From the NCBI GenBank assembly GCA_947491025.1, contig CANLIC010000042.1:1-32237 (forward strand): DNA of 32,237 nucleotides. The letters run 5' to 3'. Position numbers and translations under genes: made by a program. Positions 25,332 to 32,237 of this stretch are shown piece after piece. The notes beneath the pieces were generated by a model. It saw only the letters and a list, made by a program, of their open reading frames with translations, was not told the DNA's origin and made no database searches. Origin of the DNA: Myxococcales bacterium (lineage in GTDB: Bacteria > Myxococcota_A > UBA9042). Numbering within the stretch: the stretch's first letter is position 1; each line of letters begins with the position of its first letter.

Positions 25332-26896
25332 GCACGGCGTCTGCTGACGGCGCGACCTTTCGACCTGGTCCTGCCGAGCGCGTGCCTGAGCCTCGGCCGA
25401 GCGTGGACTGGGCCCAGGTCCAGCGCGTGCATCTCATCGGCATCGGCGGCTCAGCGATGGGCAACTTTGCCTTGCTGCTCAAGGCGGCCGGCAAAGAGGT
25501 GCGCGGCAGCGACGCCGGCGTCTTCGAGCCGATGAAGGGCAACCTCGCGCGCTACGAGGTCCCGGTGATGGAGGGCTTCAACGCTGCCCACCTCGACTGG
25601 GGTCCAGATGCCGTCATCGTCGGCAACGTCACCCGCCGCGACAATCCCGAGGCGGTCGAGATGCGGGCACGCGGCCTGCCCTACGCATCCTTCCCCGAGG
25701 CGCTCGGCGACTGGCTGCTCTCTGAGCGAGTGCCCGTCGTCATCACCGGCACCCACGGCAAGACCACCACCACCTCGCTCACCGCGTGGCTGCTCTACGC
25801 TTGCGGCCGCGACCCGGGCCTTCTGGTTGGCGGCGTCCCGCTCGATCTCGGCACCTCCTTCCGCGCCGGCGGCGTCGGCGCGCCCTTCGTCATCGAGGGC
25901 GACGAGTACGACACCGCCTACTTCGACAAGCGCCCGAAGTTCGTGCACTACCGGCCGCATCACGCCATCTTGACCAGCGTCGAGTTCGACCACGCCGACA
26001 TCTACCCCGACTATGAGGCGGTGCAGCGGGCTTTTGTGCTGCTGGCCAGCCTGGTGCGGGAAGACGGCCTGCTCGTCGCCTGGGGCGAAGATCCGCGCGT
26101 GACCTCAGTCCTCCATGCCGCCCGTTGCCGCGTCGTGCGCTACGGACTCGCCAGCGACGCCGAAGCAGCGCGCGCGCTGGGTCTCGACGCCTGGGGCGAA
26201 GGTGTGCAGCTGATCGATGGCGGCGCACGCTTCGTCCTGCGCCAGCGGTTTGGCGAAGAGGTGCGGACGCTCGGCGAGTTCCAGAGCCGGATCCCTGGGT
26301 TGCACAATGCCCGTAACACGGTCGCGGCCCTGCTCACCATCCTCGACCTTGGCGTCTCGGCCGCCGACGCCGCCTCGGCGCTGCTGCGCTTTACGGGCGT
26401 CAAGAAGCGGCAAGAGTGGAAGGGCGAGATCGATGGTGTGGCGGTGCTCGACGATTACGCCCACCACCCGACGGCGGTCGAAGAGACGGTCGCCGCGATT
26501 CGCGCCGCCTGGCCAGGTCGTCGCCTGTGGGCGCTCTTCGAGGCCGAGTCGAACACATCGCGGCGCGCCTTCTTCCAGCAGGCCTATGTCGACGCCTTCG
26601 CCCACAGCGGTGCCGACGAAGTGGTCTTCTGCAGCCCGCTGCGCAAGTCGCAGGATGCGGGGGGCGCCGGCGCCAGTGACGGCACCGACTACCTCGACTG
26701 CGAGCGCCTGGTGCGCGATCTCGGCGCCGCAGGCCTGCGTGCCCGCTACGTGCCCGAGGTCGACGACATCGTCGCGCTGCTGGCGGCAGAGGCGCAGGCC
26801 GGGGACGTCGTGCTGGGAATGAGTGGGCGCGACTTTCGCGGCCTGCACGGGAAGCTGCTGACGGCGTTGCGCGCCCGGAGCGCCTCGCCGCGCTGA
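25328..26896 (+). CDS. mpl: UDP-N-acetylmuramate:L-alanyl-gamma-D-glutamyl-meso-diaminopimelate ligase
   Basis: 522 residues from GTG 25328, overlapping the TGA of the MopE-type lipoprotein gene. Mpl joins recycled tripeptide to UDP-MurNAc with ATP, in cytoplasmic peptidoglycan recycling. Mur-ligase features: N-terminal Rossmann VHLIGIGGSAMGNFA (~34-48), P-loop GTHGKTTTT (141-149), the Mpl-typical EGDEYDTAYFDKRPKF (190-205, where MurC differs), EFDHADIY (219-226), the DDYAHHPTAV substrate loop, and a C-terminal domain with FEAESNTSRRAFFQ. It is longer than the usual ~450-460 residues because of ~28 extra N-terminal residues and insertions. Its stop lies before a 323-base gap. It is the only clearly cytoplasmic enzyme within a block of lipoprotein genes. 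Confidence 0.95.
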   Translation: MSTASADGATFRPGPAERVPEPRPSVDWAQVQRVHLIGIGGSAMGNFALLLKAAGKEVRGSDAGVFEPMKGNLARYEVPVMEGFNAAHLDWGPDAVIVGNVTRRDNPEAVEMRARGLPYASFPEALGDWLLSERVPVVITGTHGKTTTTSLTAWLLYACGRDPGLLVGGVPLDLGTSFRAGGVGAPFVIEGDEYDTAYFDKRPKFVHYRPHHAILTSVEFDHADIYPDYEAVQRAFVLLASLVREDGLLVAWGEDPRVTSVLHAARCRVVRYGLASDAEAARALGLDAWGEGVQLIDGGARFVLRQRFGEEVRTLGEFQSRIPGLHNARNTVAALLTILDLGVSAADAASALLRFTGVKKRQEWKGEIDGVAVLDDYAHHPTAVEETVAAIRAAWPGRRLWALFEAESNTSRRAFFQQAYVDAFAHSGADEVVFCSPLRKSQDAGGAGASDGTDYLDCERLVRDLGAAGLRARYVPEVDDIVALLAAEAQAGDVVLGMSGRDFRGLHGKLLTALRARSASPR

Positions 26897-27219
26897 GGTG
26901 CCTTGCTGTGACGCGCCTGGCACCCCTCCATCGCCTCGCCGTGAGGAGCAGGTCGCGCCGAGGGGCCGACGTCGCCGCGACGCTGACGGGACGCGCGGCC
27001 GTGGCGAGCGCAACGCCAGCAGGGCAGCGCGGCGGCTCGCACCTCGAGAACGACCAGGACGCCGAAGAGCTCGCGAGTCCACGGGAAGGTCCGCGCCAGG
27101 CGGCGATGGGCGGGGTTGGCGCGCTCAAGCGACGGCGCATCAGTGGCCTGCTCGGACATCGGCGAGGGCCCGGCGTTGGGCCAGGTGTCGAGCCGAGCGC
27201 GAGGCGACGTCCGAGGGGC
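26897..27219. other. Gene-free gap before the second MopE-type gene
   Basis: Both the plus frame that extends the downstream gene upstream (from GTG 26908) and a minus-strand frame from ATG 27159 are open here with high third-position GC, so codon bias cannot decide. Neither product resembles a family I know. No promoter, RNA or terminator is convincing. The lipoprotein signal at 27220 argues that the downstream gene starts there. Confidence 0.4.
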
Positions 27220-30200
27220 ATGTTGCGAGGCGCCTTGCTTTCTTGGGCATGGGCGGCGTTCGCTGGCTGCAGCGACCTCAGCGCGGTCGGCGTGGCGTGC
27301 GTCGACTCGGCGGCCTGTCAGAGTGGGCTCTGTTACGCCAACCTCTGCCTCGATCCGGACGCCGACGACGATGGAGACGGCCTGTCCAACGCCGTCGAGC
27401 ATGCGCTGGGCAGCCACCCGGGCCGCGCCGACACCGACGGCGACAGCATCGGCGACGGCGTCGAGGTCGGCGACGAGCCAAAAAAGCCCCACGACCAGGA
27501 CGGCGACGGCAAGCCGGACCTGCTCGAGTCGGCGCTGGCCGACGCCGACGGCGACTGCCTTGTCGACGCGCTAGATGCTGCCGATGGCGTCGTCAACGCT
27601 GACCCGCTGCTGCTGGCACGCGACGCTTGCAGCGCCGTGGGCGTCTGCAAGGGCCAGGCCAAGGCGGTCCTGGCGACGTGTTTGGTTGGCCAGGGACTGC
27701 TTCAGTGCGACTACAGCGCCGTGCCCGGCTGGCACGCCGATGAGCGCTGCGACAGGGTCGACGACGACTGCGACGGACAGACCGACGAGGGTCTGGTCTG
27801 GCGTGGCCAGCCCGTCGGCAGCGCCTGCGACGGCCTGGGCGCGTGCGGCGTTGGCGTCGTGGAATGCCAGGGCGGCGCGGCGCTCTGTTCGACCCAGCCG
27901 GGTGGTTCAGCGAACCAGGGCGGGCCTGTCCTGGAGGCCTGCAACGGGCTCGATGACAATTGCAACGGCAGTACCGACGAGGGCTTTGGCGTCGGCGGCG
28001 CACCGCTTGGGAGCCCATGCCTCGGAACGGGTGAATGCGGCGCGGGCGTCGCGGTTTGCGGCGCCGAGGGCACGCCGATCTGTTCAAGCGACCCCGACGG
28101 CGGGGAGAGCCAGGCGGCCGACGAGACCTGCAATGGCCTCGACGATGACTGCGACGGCCAGACCGACGACGGCATCGCCCTCGGCGGACAGGCCCTCGGC
28201 AGCCCATGCACCGGCAAGGGCACCTGCGGCGCTGGGGTGGTGGCCTGTAGTGCCATCGGCAAGGCGATTTGCTCGACCGATCCCGGCGGGCCCGACGCCA
28301 AAGCGGTGCCGGAGATCTGCAACGGCCTCGACGACGACTGCGACGGCGACACGGACGAGGGCTTGGGCTGGCAGGGCATCACGCTTGGCCTTGCTTGCCC
28401 GGGTGTCGGCGCCTGTGGCAGCGGCAAGGTCGTCTGCGGCGCCCAGGCCAAGGCCACTTGCAGCAGTCTACCGGAGGCCAGTGGCGCAACGCCGCCGGCC
28501 GAGCTCTGCAATGGGGTCGACGACGACTGCGATGGCCAGACCGACGAAGGATTCGCCTGGCAGGGCTCGCCGCTCGGCGCCGTGTGCGTCGGGGTAGGTG
28601 ATTGCGGCCAGGGCCAGGTCGAGTGCAACGCCAACGGGGGCGTCACCTGCTCGACGCTCGGCGACGGCAGCGCCTCGCAGGCCAAGGTCGAAATCTGCAA
28701 CGGCGGGGATGACGACTGCGACGGCCTCAACGACGAAGACGCCGATCTGGCGAGCGCCAAGCTGTGCCTGCCGCTCGGCATCTGCGCCGAGGGCAAGGGC
28801 GAGGCCGTCTGCACCGCCGGGACCTGGTCCTGCGCGTTTCCGCAGGTGCCGGGTTGGCAAGGGCCAGACGAGTTGACCTGTGATGGCAAGGACAACGACT
28901 GCGACGGCGTTATCGATGAGGGGCTGGCCAAGGAATGGTCCGAGGCGCCGACAGCGGCGGATGACGGATGGCCCGCGCCGCATCGCTTTGCCGCGGTCGC
29001 CAGCGGCGGCGACGCGGTCTACATGGCTGGCGGCGAGGTGGGCGCCTTGGTCGAAGGCGGCGGCGGGGCCGGGGCGGCCGGCGCTGTCTTGACGTTGGAC
29101 GACACGCTATGGCGCATCGACGCCAGCACCAAGCGGTGGCGGGTGATCGCCCGCGACGGCACCTTGGCGCGCCGCAACGCGAGCATGGCGTACCTGCCGG
29201 CGGGCGTTTTCGGCAAGTCGGCCCAGATCTGGCTGCTCGGCGGCACGAACTCCTCCGGCGCCGCGGCCGCCGCGGTGGCGATCGACCCCGAGAGCGGCGC
29301 CGTCAGCGCGCTCGACCCGCTCCAGACGCCACTGCCACGGGTAGGAGCCGCCGCCGTCGTCGACGTGATTGCGGGCCGCCTGTGGCTGCTTGGCGGCCTC
29401 GGAGTCAACGCTAGCGGTCCGCGCGTCCAGCGCTTCGATGCCGCAAGCGCCAGCTGGCTACCAGCGAGCGCGCTGCCCCAGCCGCTCGGCCACGCCGGGC
29501 CGGGCAGCGCTTGTCGCGACAGCGGCGGCGGCCTGTGGTGGCTTTACGAAGGCGACGGCGGCCGCGCATTGGTGTCCCTGCCGGCGAATGCCGACGCCTT
29601 CATCGTCCGCGCCAACGACCTCGCCGGCGATGGCGCCACGCCTGCCCTCGGCGTGGCCTCGGCGACGCTCGCTTGCGACGTCGTCAGCGGCGAACACTGG
29701 CTGCTGGGCGCCAGCGTCGTCAGCGCAAGCGCTGGCGCGCCAGCCAAGCCGCTCGGGCTTCGCCGCTACCTGCCAGCGAGCGACACGTGGAGCGCCCCCA
29801 AGGTCGATCCCAGCCCGCAGCGGGTGGCGCCGGTGGTCGGGCGCCTCGGCAACGACGTGCTGCTGGCGTTTGGCCAGTCGGCGGACGGGACGTGGCAGGC
29901 CGGGAGCCATCTCGCCCTCAGCGCCTGGCAGACGCTGGCAGCCGGACCGGCCCCCGCCCTCAACGGCAGGATGGCGGTGGCAAACGATGGCGCCTGGCTG
30001 GCCGTGGGCGGCGCGCTGGCGCTCGGAGCGCAGGTGGTGCCGGCCTCTATCTGGCGGCGGAGTGGTCAAGACTGGTCGCATTTGCCCGATCCCGATGGCC
30101 TGGGAGCGCGGCTGCTGCCTTTGCTTCTGACCGACCCAGTGGGCGGGCGGACGATTGTCCACGGCGGCGTCGGCCTGCCCTTTGCCGCCAGCGCAACGGC

Positions 30201-30903
30201 TGCCGACGCCGGCGACCTGCCGCCCACCGCGGGCGCCTTTGCCGTGCTTGGCGATGGCAAGGTCCAGGCGCTTTCTGCCGCTGCCATCGCGGCGCTGCCC
30301 AAGCTTCGCACGGCCTCGCTGACGGTCGCTGACGGACCGAAGAGCGCGCGGCACTGGCTGCTCGGCCGCGACCCCGCCGGCGCCGTCCTGCAGCTGCACC
30401 GCGTCGACCTCGCGGCCGATGTGAAAGGCGGCGCAGGCGGCATCGCCTCCACCCTCTGGGCCGCCGTCGCGCCGGCGAGCGTTGGCTGGCAGGGTGGCGC
30501 CGCGCTGGTGCGGCCGCCGTCGCCCGACGCGACGCCGTGCCTGCTACAGGCGGCTGGCGGAGTCACCCTCCGCTGCCTGGACAGCGGGACCAAGACGTGG
30601 ATGGTGCAGGCGACGGACGCCTCGGCACCCGAGGGTCGTCTTGTGGCCCTCGGTCCGCCGGGTGGCGACGACCTGCTCTTGGTCATCCAGTCCGTCGGCG
30701 CCCAGTCCGCCGCCTTGCGCCGCCTTCGCTTTCTGGGCGGCGTGGCCAAGCTCCAGCCGGGACCGGTGGCCAGCCTCAGCCTGCCGCGCATCGGCGGCGT
30801 CGCTTTCGCGGCGGCGGGCTCAGAGGCCTTGTTGACCGGTCTGCACCAGGCAGGCTTGCGGCGTGGGCAGACCTTGGCATGGCCCCTGCTTTGCGCCCCC
30901 TAA
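27220..30903 (+). CDS. Giant lipoprotein with Asp-rich calcium-type repeats, seven MopE-type motifs and a Kelch-like propeller
   Basis: 1227 residues from ATG 27220, chosen because MLRGALLSWAWAAFAGC is a short signal with a usable lipobox (Cys 17). The GAGGGG before it sits very close to the ATG, and an in-frame ATG at 27106 is possible but would bury the signal. Residues ~46-124 contain DADDDGDGLSN, DTDGDSIGDG and DQDGDGKPD, the thrombospondin type 3-like calcium-binding pattern. Residues ~177-567 hold seven MopE-type motifs (CNGLDDDCDGQTDEG form) every ~63 residues. From ~580 to the end, repeated LLGG-type strands with Trp/Arg turns (WLLGGTNSSG, WLLGGLGVNASG) fit a Kelch-like beta-propeller. 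The order of parts parallels the lipoprotein upstream of mpl, but the sequences differ. It is probably on the cell surface; the ligand is unknown. Confidence 0.88.
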   Translation: MLRGALLSWAWAAFAGCSDLSAVGVACVDSAACQSGLCYANLCLDPDADDDGDGLSNAVEHALGSHPGRADTDGDSIGDGVEVGDEPKKPHDQDGDGKPDLLESALADADGDCLVDALDAADGVVNADPLLLARDACSAVGVCKGQAKAVLATCLVGQGLLQCDYSAVPGWHADERCDRVDDDCDGQTDEGLVWRGQPVGSACDGLGACGVGVVECQGGAALCSTQPGGSANQGGPVLEACNGLDDNCNGSTDEGFGVGGAPLGSPCLGTGECGAGVAVCGAEGTPICSSDPDGGESQAADETCNGLDDDCDGQTDDGIALGGQALGSPCTGKGTCGAGVVACSAIGKAICSTDPGGPDAKAVPEICNGLDDDCDGDTDEGLGWQGITLGLACPGVGACGSGKVVCGAQAKATCSSLPEASGATPPAELCNGVDDDCDGQTDEGFAWQGSPLGAVCVGVGDCGQGQVECNANGGVTCSTLGDGSASQAKVEICNGGDDDCDGLNDEDADLASAKLCLPLGICAEGKGEAVCTAGTWSCAFPQVPGWQGPDELTCDGKDNDCDGVIDEGLAKEWSEAPTAADDGWPAPHRFAAVASGGDAVYMAGGEVGALVEGGGGAGAAGAVLTLDDTLWRIDASTKRWRVIARDGTLARRNASMAYLPAGVFGKSAQIWLLGGTNSSGAAAAAVAIDPESGAVSALDPLQTPLPRVGAAAVVDVIAGRLWLLGGLGVNASGPRVQRFDAASASWLPASALPQPLGHAGPGSACRDSGGGLWWLYEGDGGRALVSLPANADAFIVRANDLAGDGATPALGVASATLACDVVSGEHWLLGASVVSASAGAPAKPLGLRRYLPASDTWSAPKVDPSPQRVAPVVGRLGNDVLLAFGQSADGTWQAGSHLALSAWQTLAAGPAPALNGRMAVANDGAWLAVGGALALGAQVVPASIWRRSGQDWSHLPDPDGLGARLLPLLLTDPVGGRTIVHGGVGLPFAASATAADAGDLPPTAGAFAVLGDGKVQALSAAAIAALPKLRTASLTVADGPKSARHWLLGRDPAGAVLQLHRVDLAADVKGGAGGIASTLWAAVAPASVGWQGGAALVRPPSPDATPCLLQAAGGVTLRCLDSGTKTWMVQATDASAPEGRLVALGPPGGDDLLLVIQSVGAQSAALRRLRFLGGVAKLQPGPVASLSLPRIGGVAFAAAGSEALLTGLHQAGLRRGQTLAWPLLCAP
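27748..28920 (+). repeat. Array of seven MopE-type repeats
   Basis: Copies begin at 27748, 27940, 28129, 28318, 28507, 28695 and 28879, nearly all 189 bases apart. Copies 2-6 use CNG rather than CDG and have GLDDDCDG. Linkers share GxPLGSPCxGxGxCGxGxVxC, so the whole ~63-residue unit is repeated, unlike the looser spacing in the upstream array. Confidence 0.92.
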
Positions 30904-30905
30904 GA

Positions 30906-31077
30906 GGCTGGATTCAAAACACACTCGTCGCGAGAGCGACGCGGCAGAGATAGACCGCGAGCGCGCCTGGAGCGACTGCCCGAGCCGCACTTGCAGCGCG
31001 GCGACCGAGGCAGCGGGACGTAGGCCACGGACCGGCCAAGCGCGGCCGCCGCAGCAGAGGGCGATTTGATTCCACCC
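30906..31077. other. Intergenic element with imperfect terminal inverted repeats
   Basis: The 15 bases at 30906-30920 match the reverse complement of 31063-31077 at 12 positions, with TGGATTCAAA against TGGAATCAAA at the core. The 172-base interval fills most of the gap between two convergent genes and includes the hairpin at 30926-30941. No transposase is present. It could be a small mobile or dispersed element or a structured RNA, or chance similarity. Confidence 0.35.
30926..30941. terminator. GNRA-loop hairpin between convergent genes
   Basis: CGTCGC (30926-30931), loop GAGA, GCGACG (30936-30941): a perfect six-pair stem closed by a GNRA-type tetraloop, 23 bases after the stop of the giant lipoprotein. 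There is no T-run. Its place between convergent genes suits a bidirectional stem. Confidence 0.4.
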
Positions 31078-31097
31078 GCCTGACGACGCCGGGAGGC

Positions 31098-31586
31098 TCA
31101 GCGCAGCGGACCGTGGGGCAGGCTCACCGGCAATGGCGCATAGGGCGGGGCCCAGGTAGGCGCGTCCTTGGCCCGGCCGCAGTCGCGGAGCTCGACCTGG
31201 ACGCCGTCGAGGTCGCGGGTCAGCCGGGCACGCACCTGGTCATGGCCTTCGAGGTCGAGCCACCAAGCCCGTTCGCCCTCGACCCAGGTCGCCTTGGCGA
31301 TCTTCCAGCCCCCGGGCAGCTCGAGCCCGACCTCGACCACGCCTTCCACGCGCTCGTTCACTTTTGCGAAGGCCGTCGCTCCACGCAGCACGACATCGTA
31401 GCCGCCATCGTCGTTGCGCAGGACCTGGCGGCCGCGAATCGGACCGACCATGGGCGTCACAGCGGTTTCAACGGGATGGACCCCAAGCTCGGGGTCATCG
31501 GCGCGCACTCCGCTGGCGCTTAGCAAGACAACGACGGCGACCGTCGCGCGCTGCAGGAAGGACAAGGGGCGAAGAGCGATGGCCAT
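31098..31586 (-). CDS. Small secreted protein of unknown function
   Basis: 162 residues on the minus strand from ATG 31586. The GTG at 31646 in the same frame lies upstream of the predicted promoter and is unlikely to be the start. Residues 1-29 are a standard signal peptide: MAIALRPLSFLQR, hydrophobic ATVAVVVLLSASG, and a probable VRA/DD cleavage site. The mature ~133 residues look like an all-beta domain (YDVVLRGATAFAKVN, VVEVGLELPGGWKIAKATW, WWLDLEGHDQVRARL) and end in a Pro-rich tail. There is one cysteine in the mature part and no lipobox, so it is probably periplasmic. I recognise no family. It is convergent with the giant lipoprotein gene. Confidence 0.78.
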   Translation of the reverse strand: MAIALRPLSFLQRATVAVVVLLSASGVRADDPELGVHPVETAVTPMVGPIRGRQVLRNDDGGYDVVLRGATAFAKVNERVEGVVEVGLELPGGWKIAKATWVEGERAWWLDLEGHDQVRARLTRDLDGVQVELRDCGRAKDAPTWAPPYAPLPVSLPHGPLR

Positions 31587-31593
31587 GCCCAGG

Positions 31594-31622
31594 GGTCTAG
31601 CCGCGGCGCGGCCAAGAGTCAA
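31594..31622 (-). promoter_or_regulatory. Predicted leaderless promoter of the small secreted-protein gene
   Basis: On the minus strand TTGACT (31622-31617), 17 bases, TAGACC (31599-31594). Transcription would begin about seven bases after the -10, at or one base before ATG 31586, so the transcript would have almost no leader. No ribosome site precedes the ATG, which agrees. Confidence 0.48.
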
Positions 31623-31696
31623 TGCCGAGCGCTCCCCAGGATCCACTAACGAACGCCTGCCCGACCGCCGAATTCGGAGCGAGCTCTAGGTGTTGC

Positions 31697-31746
31697 GAGG
31701 AAAGGACCGGAGGCGTACCTGCGGTACGTTGAGGAAAGGACTGGAG
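31697..31746 (+). repeat. GGA-rich direct repeat around a small hairpin
   Basis: GAGGAAAGGACCGGAG (31697-31712) recurs with one change at 31731-31746. Between them CGTACC-TGC-GGTACG (31714-31728) can form a six-pair hairpin. Each repeat carries three GGA triplets. The local base composition, including the AT-richer tail to about 31785, differs from the surroundings. Confidence 0.6.
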
Positions 31747-32143
31747 ATTCAAGACGGCCATCAAGCACGTATCGGCGGGCGACCCTTCGGAGCGGGACGG
31801 AATTCGTAGCTCCCTCACCATCTGTGGCCTGGTCCGGGCCCGAAGGCGGCGGATCGGGGCTCCGGGCGACGGTGGCCCGAGGCGCGAGCGCCGCGGCGAG
31901 CAGGCCGGCGGCGTGGGTGGCAGCGCGCGTAGCGGCGTCCATGAGTCGGGCCTGCGGGGGGCGCGGCGGAGCCTCGGCAGCCACCCGGTGGGGGACGGCT
32001 GAGGCCTCGGGGCACCTCATGGGATGCACTCCACCCCGGTCGCGAGACGGCACCCCGGCCCGACAACCCTTGCCCTCCGCGGTGTTCACGGCAGACCTGA
32101 CTCAAAGTCGAAAGTTGCGCAAACGTTGAGCTAGGATCGACGA

Positions 32144-32237
32144 ATGCCGTCTCGCAGGCGATGCTGGCCTTGCGACAACCCCGCGTCCGGTACACCCGGG
32201 CGCCTACGGGACGGCGATGACGACGTTGATGCAGAAC
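32144..32237 (+). CDS. Possible start of a gene cut by the window edge
   Basis: ATG 32144 opens a frame that stays open to the edge (31 residues, Arg-rich then Asp-rich). TAGGAT at 32132-32137 would put transcription at the ATG, again without a leader, but there is no good -35. ATG 32217 in another frame (MTTLMQN, open to the edge) is an equally possible start. Only one of the two can be right. Confidence 0.25.
   Translation, partial: MPSRRRCWPCDNPASGTPGRLRDGDDDVDAE

Larger units (their letters stand above)
31587..32143. other. Region without a convincing gene
   Basis: About 550 bases. It holds the minus-strand promoter at its left end, the GGA-rich repeat at 31697-31746, and from 31830 a very GC-rich stretch. 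A minus-strand frame from ATG 32022 (GGAG about 10 bases upstream) is open to 31646, but it runs through the repeat element and its product is Ala/Pro/Arg-rich and unlike any family I know. It may be a broken gene. Confidence 0.4.

Noticed and set aside
30914..31075. 53-residue minus-strand frame (GTG start) between the inverted repeats
   Set aside because: It starts in one inverted repeat and ends in the other, has no ribosome site, and is Arg/Ala-rich without a recognisable domain; more likely a by-product of a non-coding element.
31646..32022. Minus-strand frame from ATG 32022 as a real gene
   Set aside because: It has a plausible start but runs through the GGA-rich repeat and has a low-complexity product; kept only as a possible broken gene in the description of the region.

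Overview
The window is very GC-rich with strong third-position G/C preference. It has GTG starts, translationally overlapping genes (GTGA, TGATG), a PknB-type Ser/Thr kinase fused to an ATPase-like module, and many large Cys/Asp-rich lipoproteins. This combination suggests a myxobacterium-like member of Myxococcota (or a related former deltaproteobacterium). That is inferred from gene content; there is no rRNA or phylogenetic marker here beyond the genes listed.

Region 1 (1-7763): a Cys-rich lipoprotein gene, then a compact plus-strand run of four genes: a transglutaminase-like protein, a 1174-residue kinase/ATPase-like regulator, a GNAT acetyltransferase and a lipoprotein of unknown role. 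The first three overlap at their stop/start codons and are probably co-translated. The ATPase-like part of the kinase has lost key Walker residues.

Region 2 (7764-14573): a VOC (glyoxalase-fold) protein, a MoaD/ThiS-like small protein ending in Gly-Gly, and an Asp-box (BNR) propeller protein whose start overlaps the small protein's stop. A minus-strand GT4 glycosyltransferase converges on these and diverges from hutI (imidazolonepropionase, with no other hut gene nearby). An outer-membrane beta-barrel candidate follows.

Region 3 (14580-30903): a roughly 16-kb block dominated by exported lipoproteins. Two adjacent proteins alternate Cys-rich modules resembling the Dictyostelium CTDC repeat with jelly-roll (MAM/lectin-like) domains. 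Next come a PEGA-type lipoprotein with a GxGKT pentapeptide tract and two very large lipoproteins carrying arrays of MopE-type CDGxDNDCDGxxDE motifs in front of propeller-like C-terminal halves. The peptidoglycan-recycling ligase Mpl sits between the two MopE-type genes and overlaps the first by a GTGA.

Region 4 (30904-32237): a convergent intergenic stretch with a GNRA-loop hairpin and imperfect terminal inverted repeats, a small secreted protein on the minus strand with a predicted leaderless promoter, and about 550 bp without a convincing gene. That stretch holds a GGA-rich direct repeat around a small hairpin. A gene may begin at the right edge.

I saw no CRISPR array, tRNA, rRNA or insertion sequence. 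The most unusual content is the surface lipoprotein block, the degenerate ATPase module of the kinase, and the two non-coding elements flanking the small secreted-protein gene.
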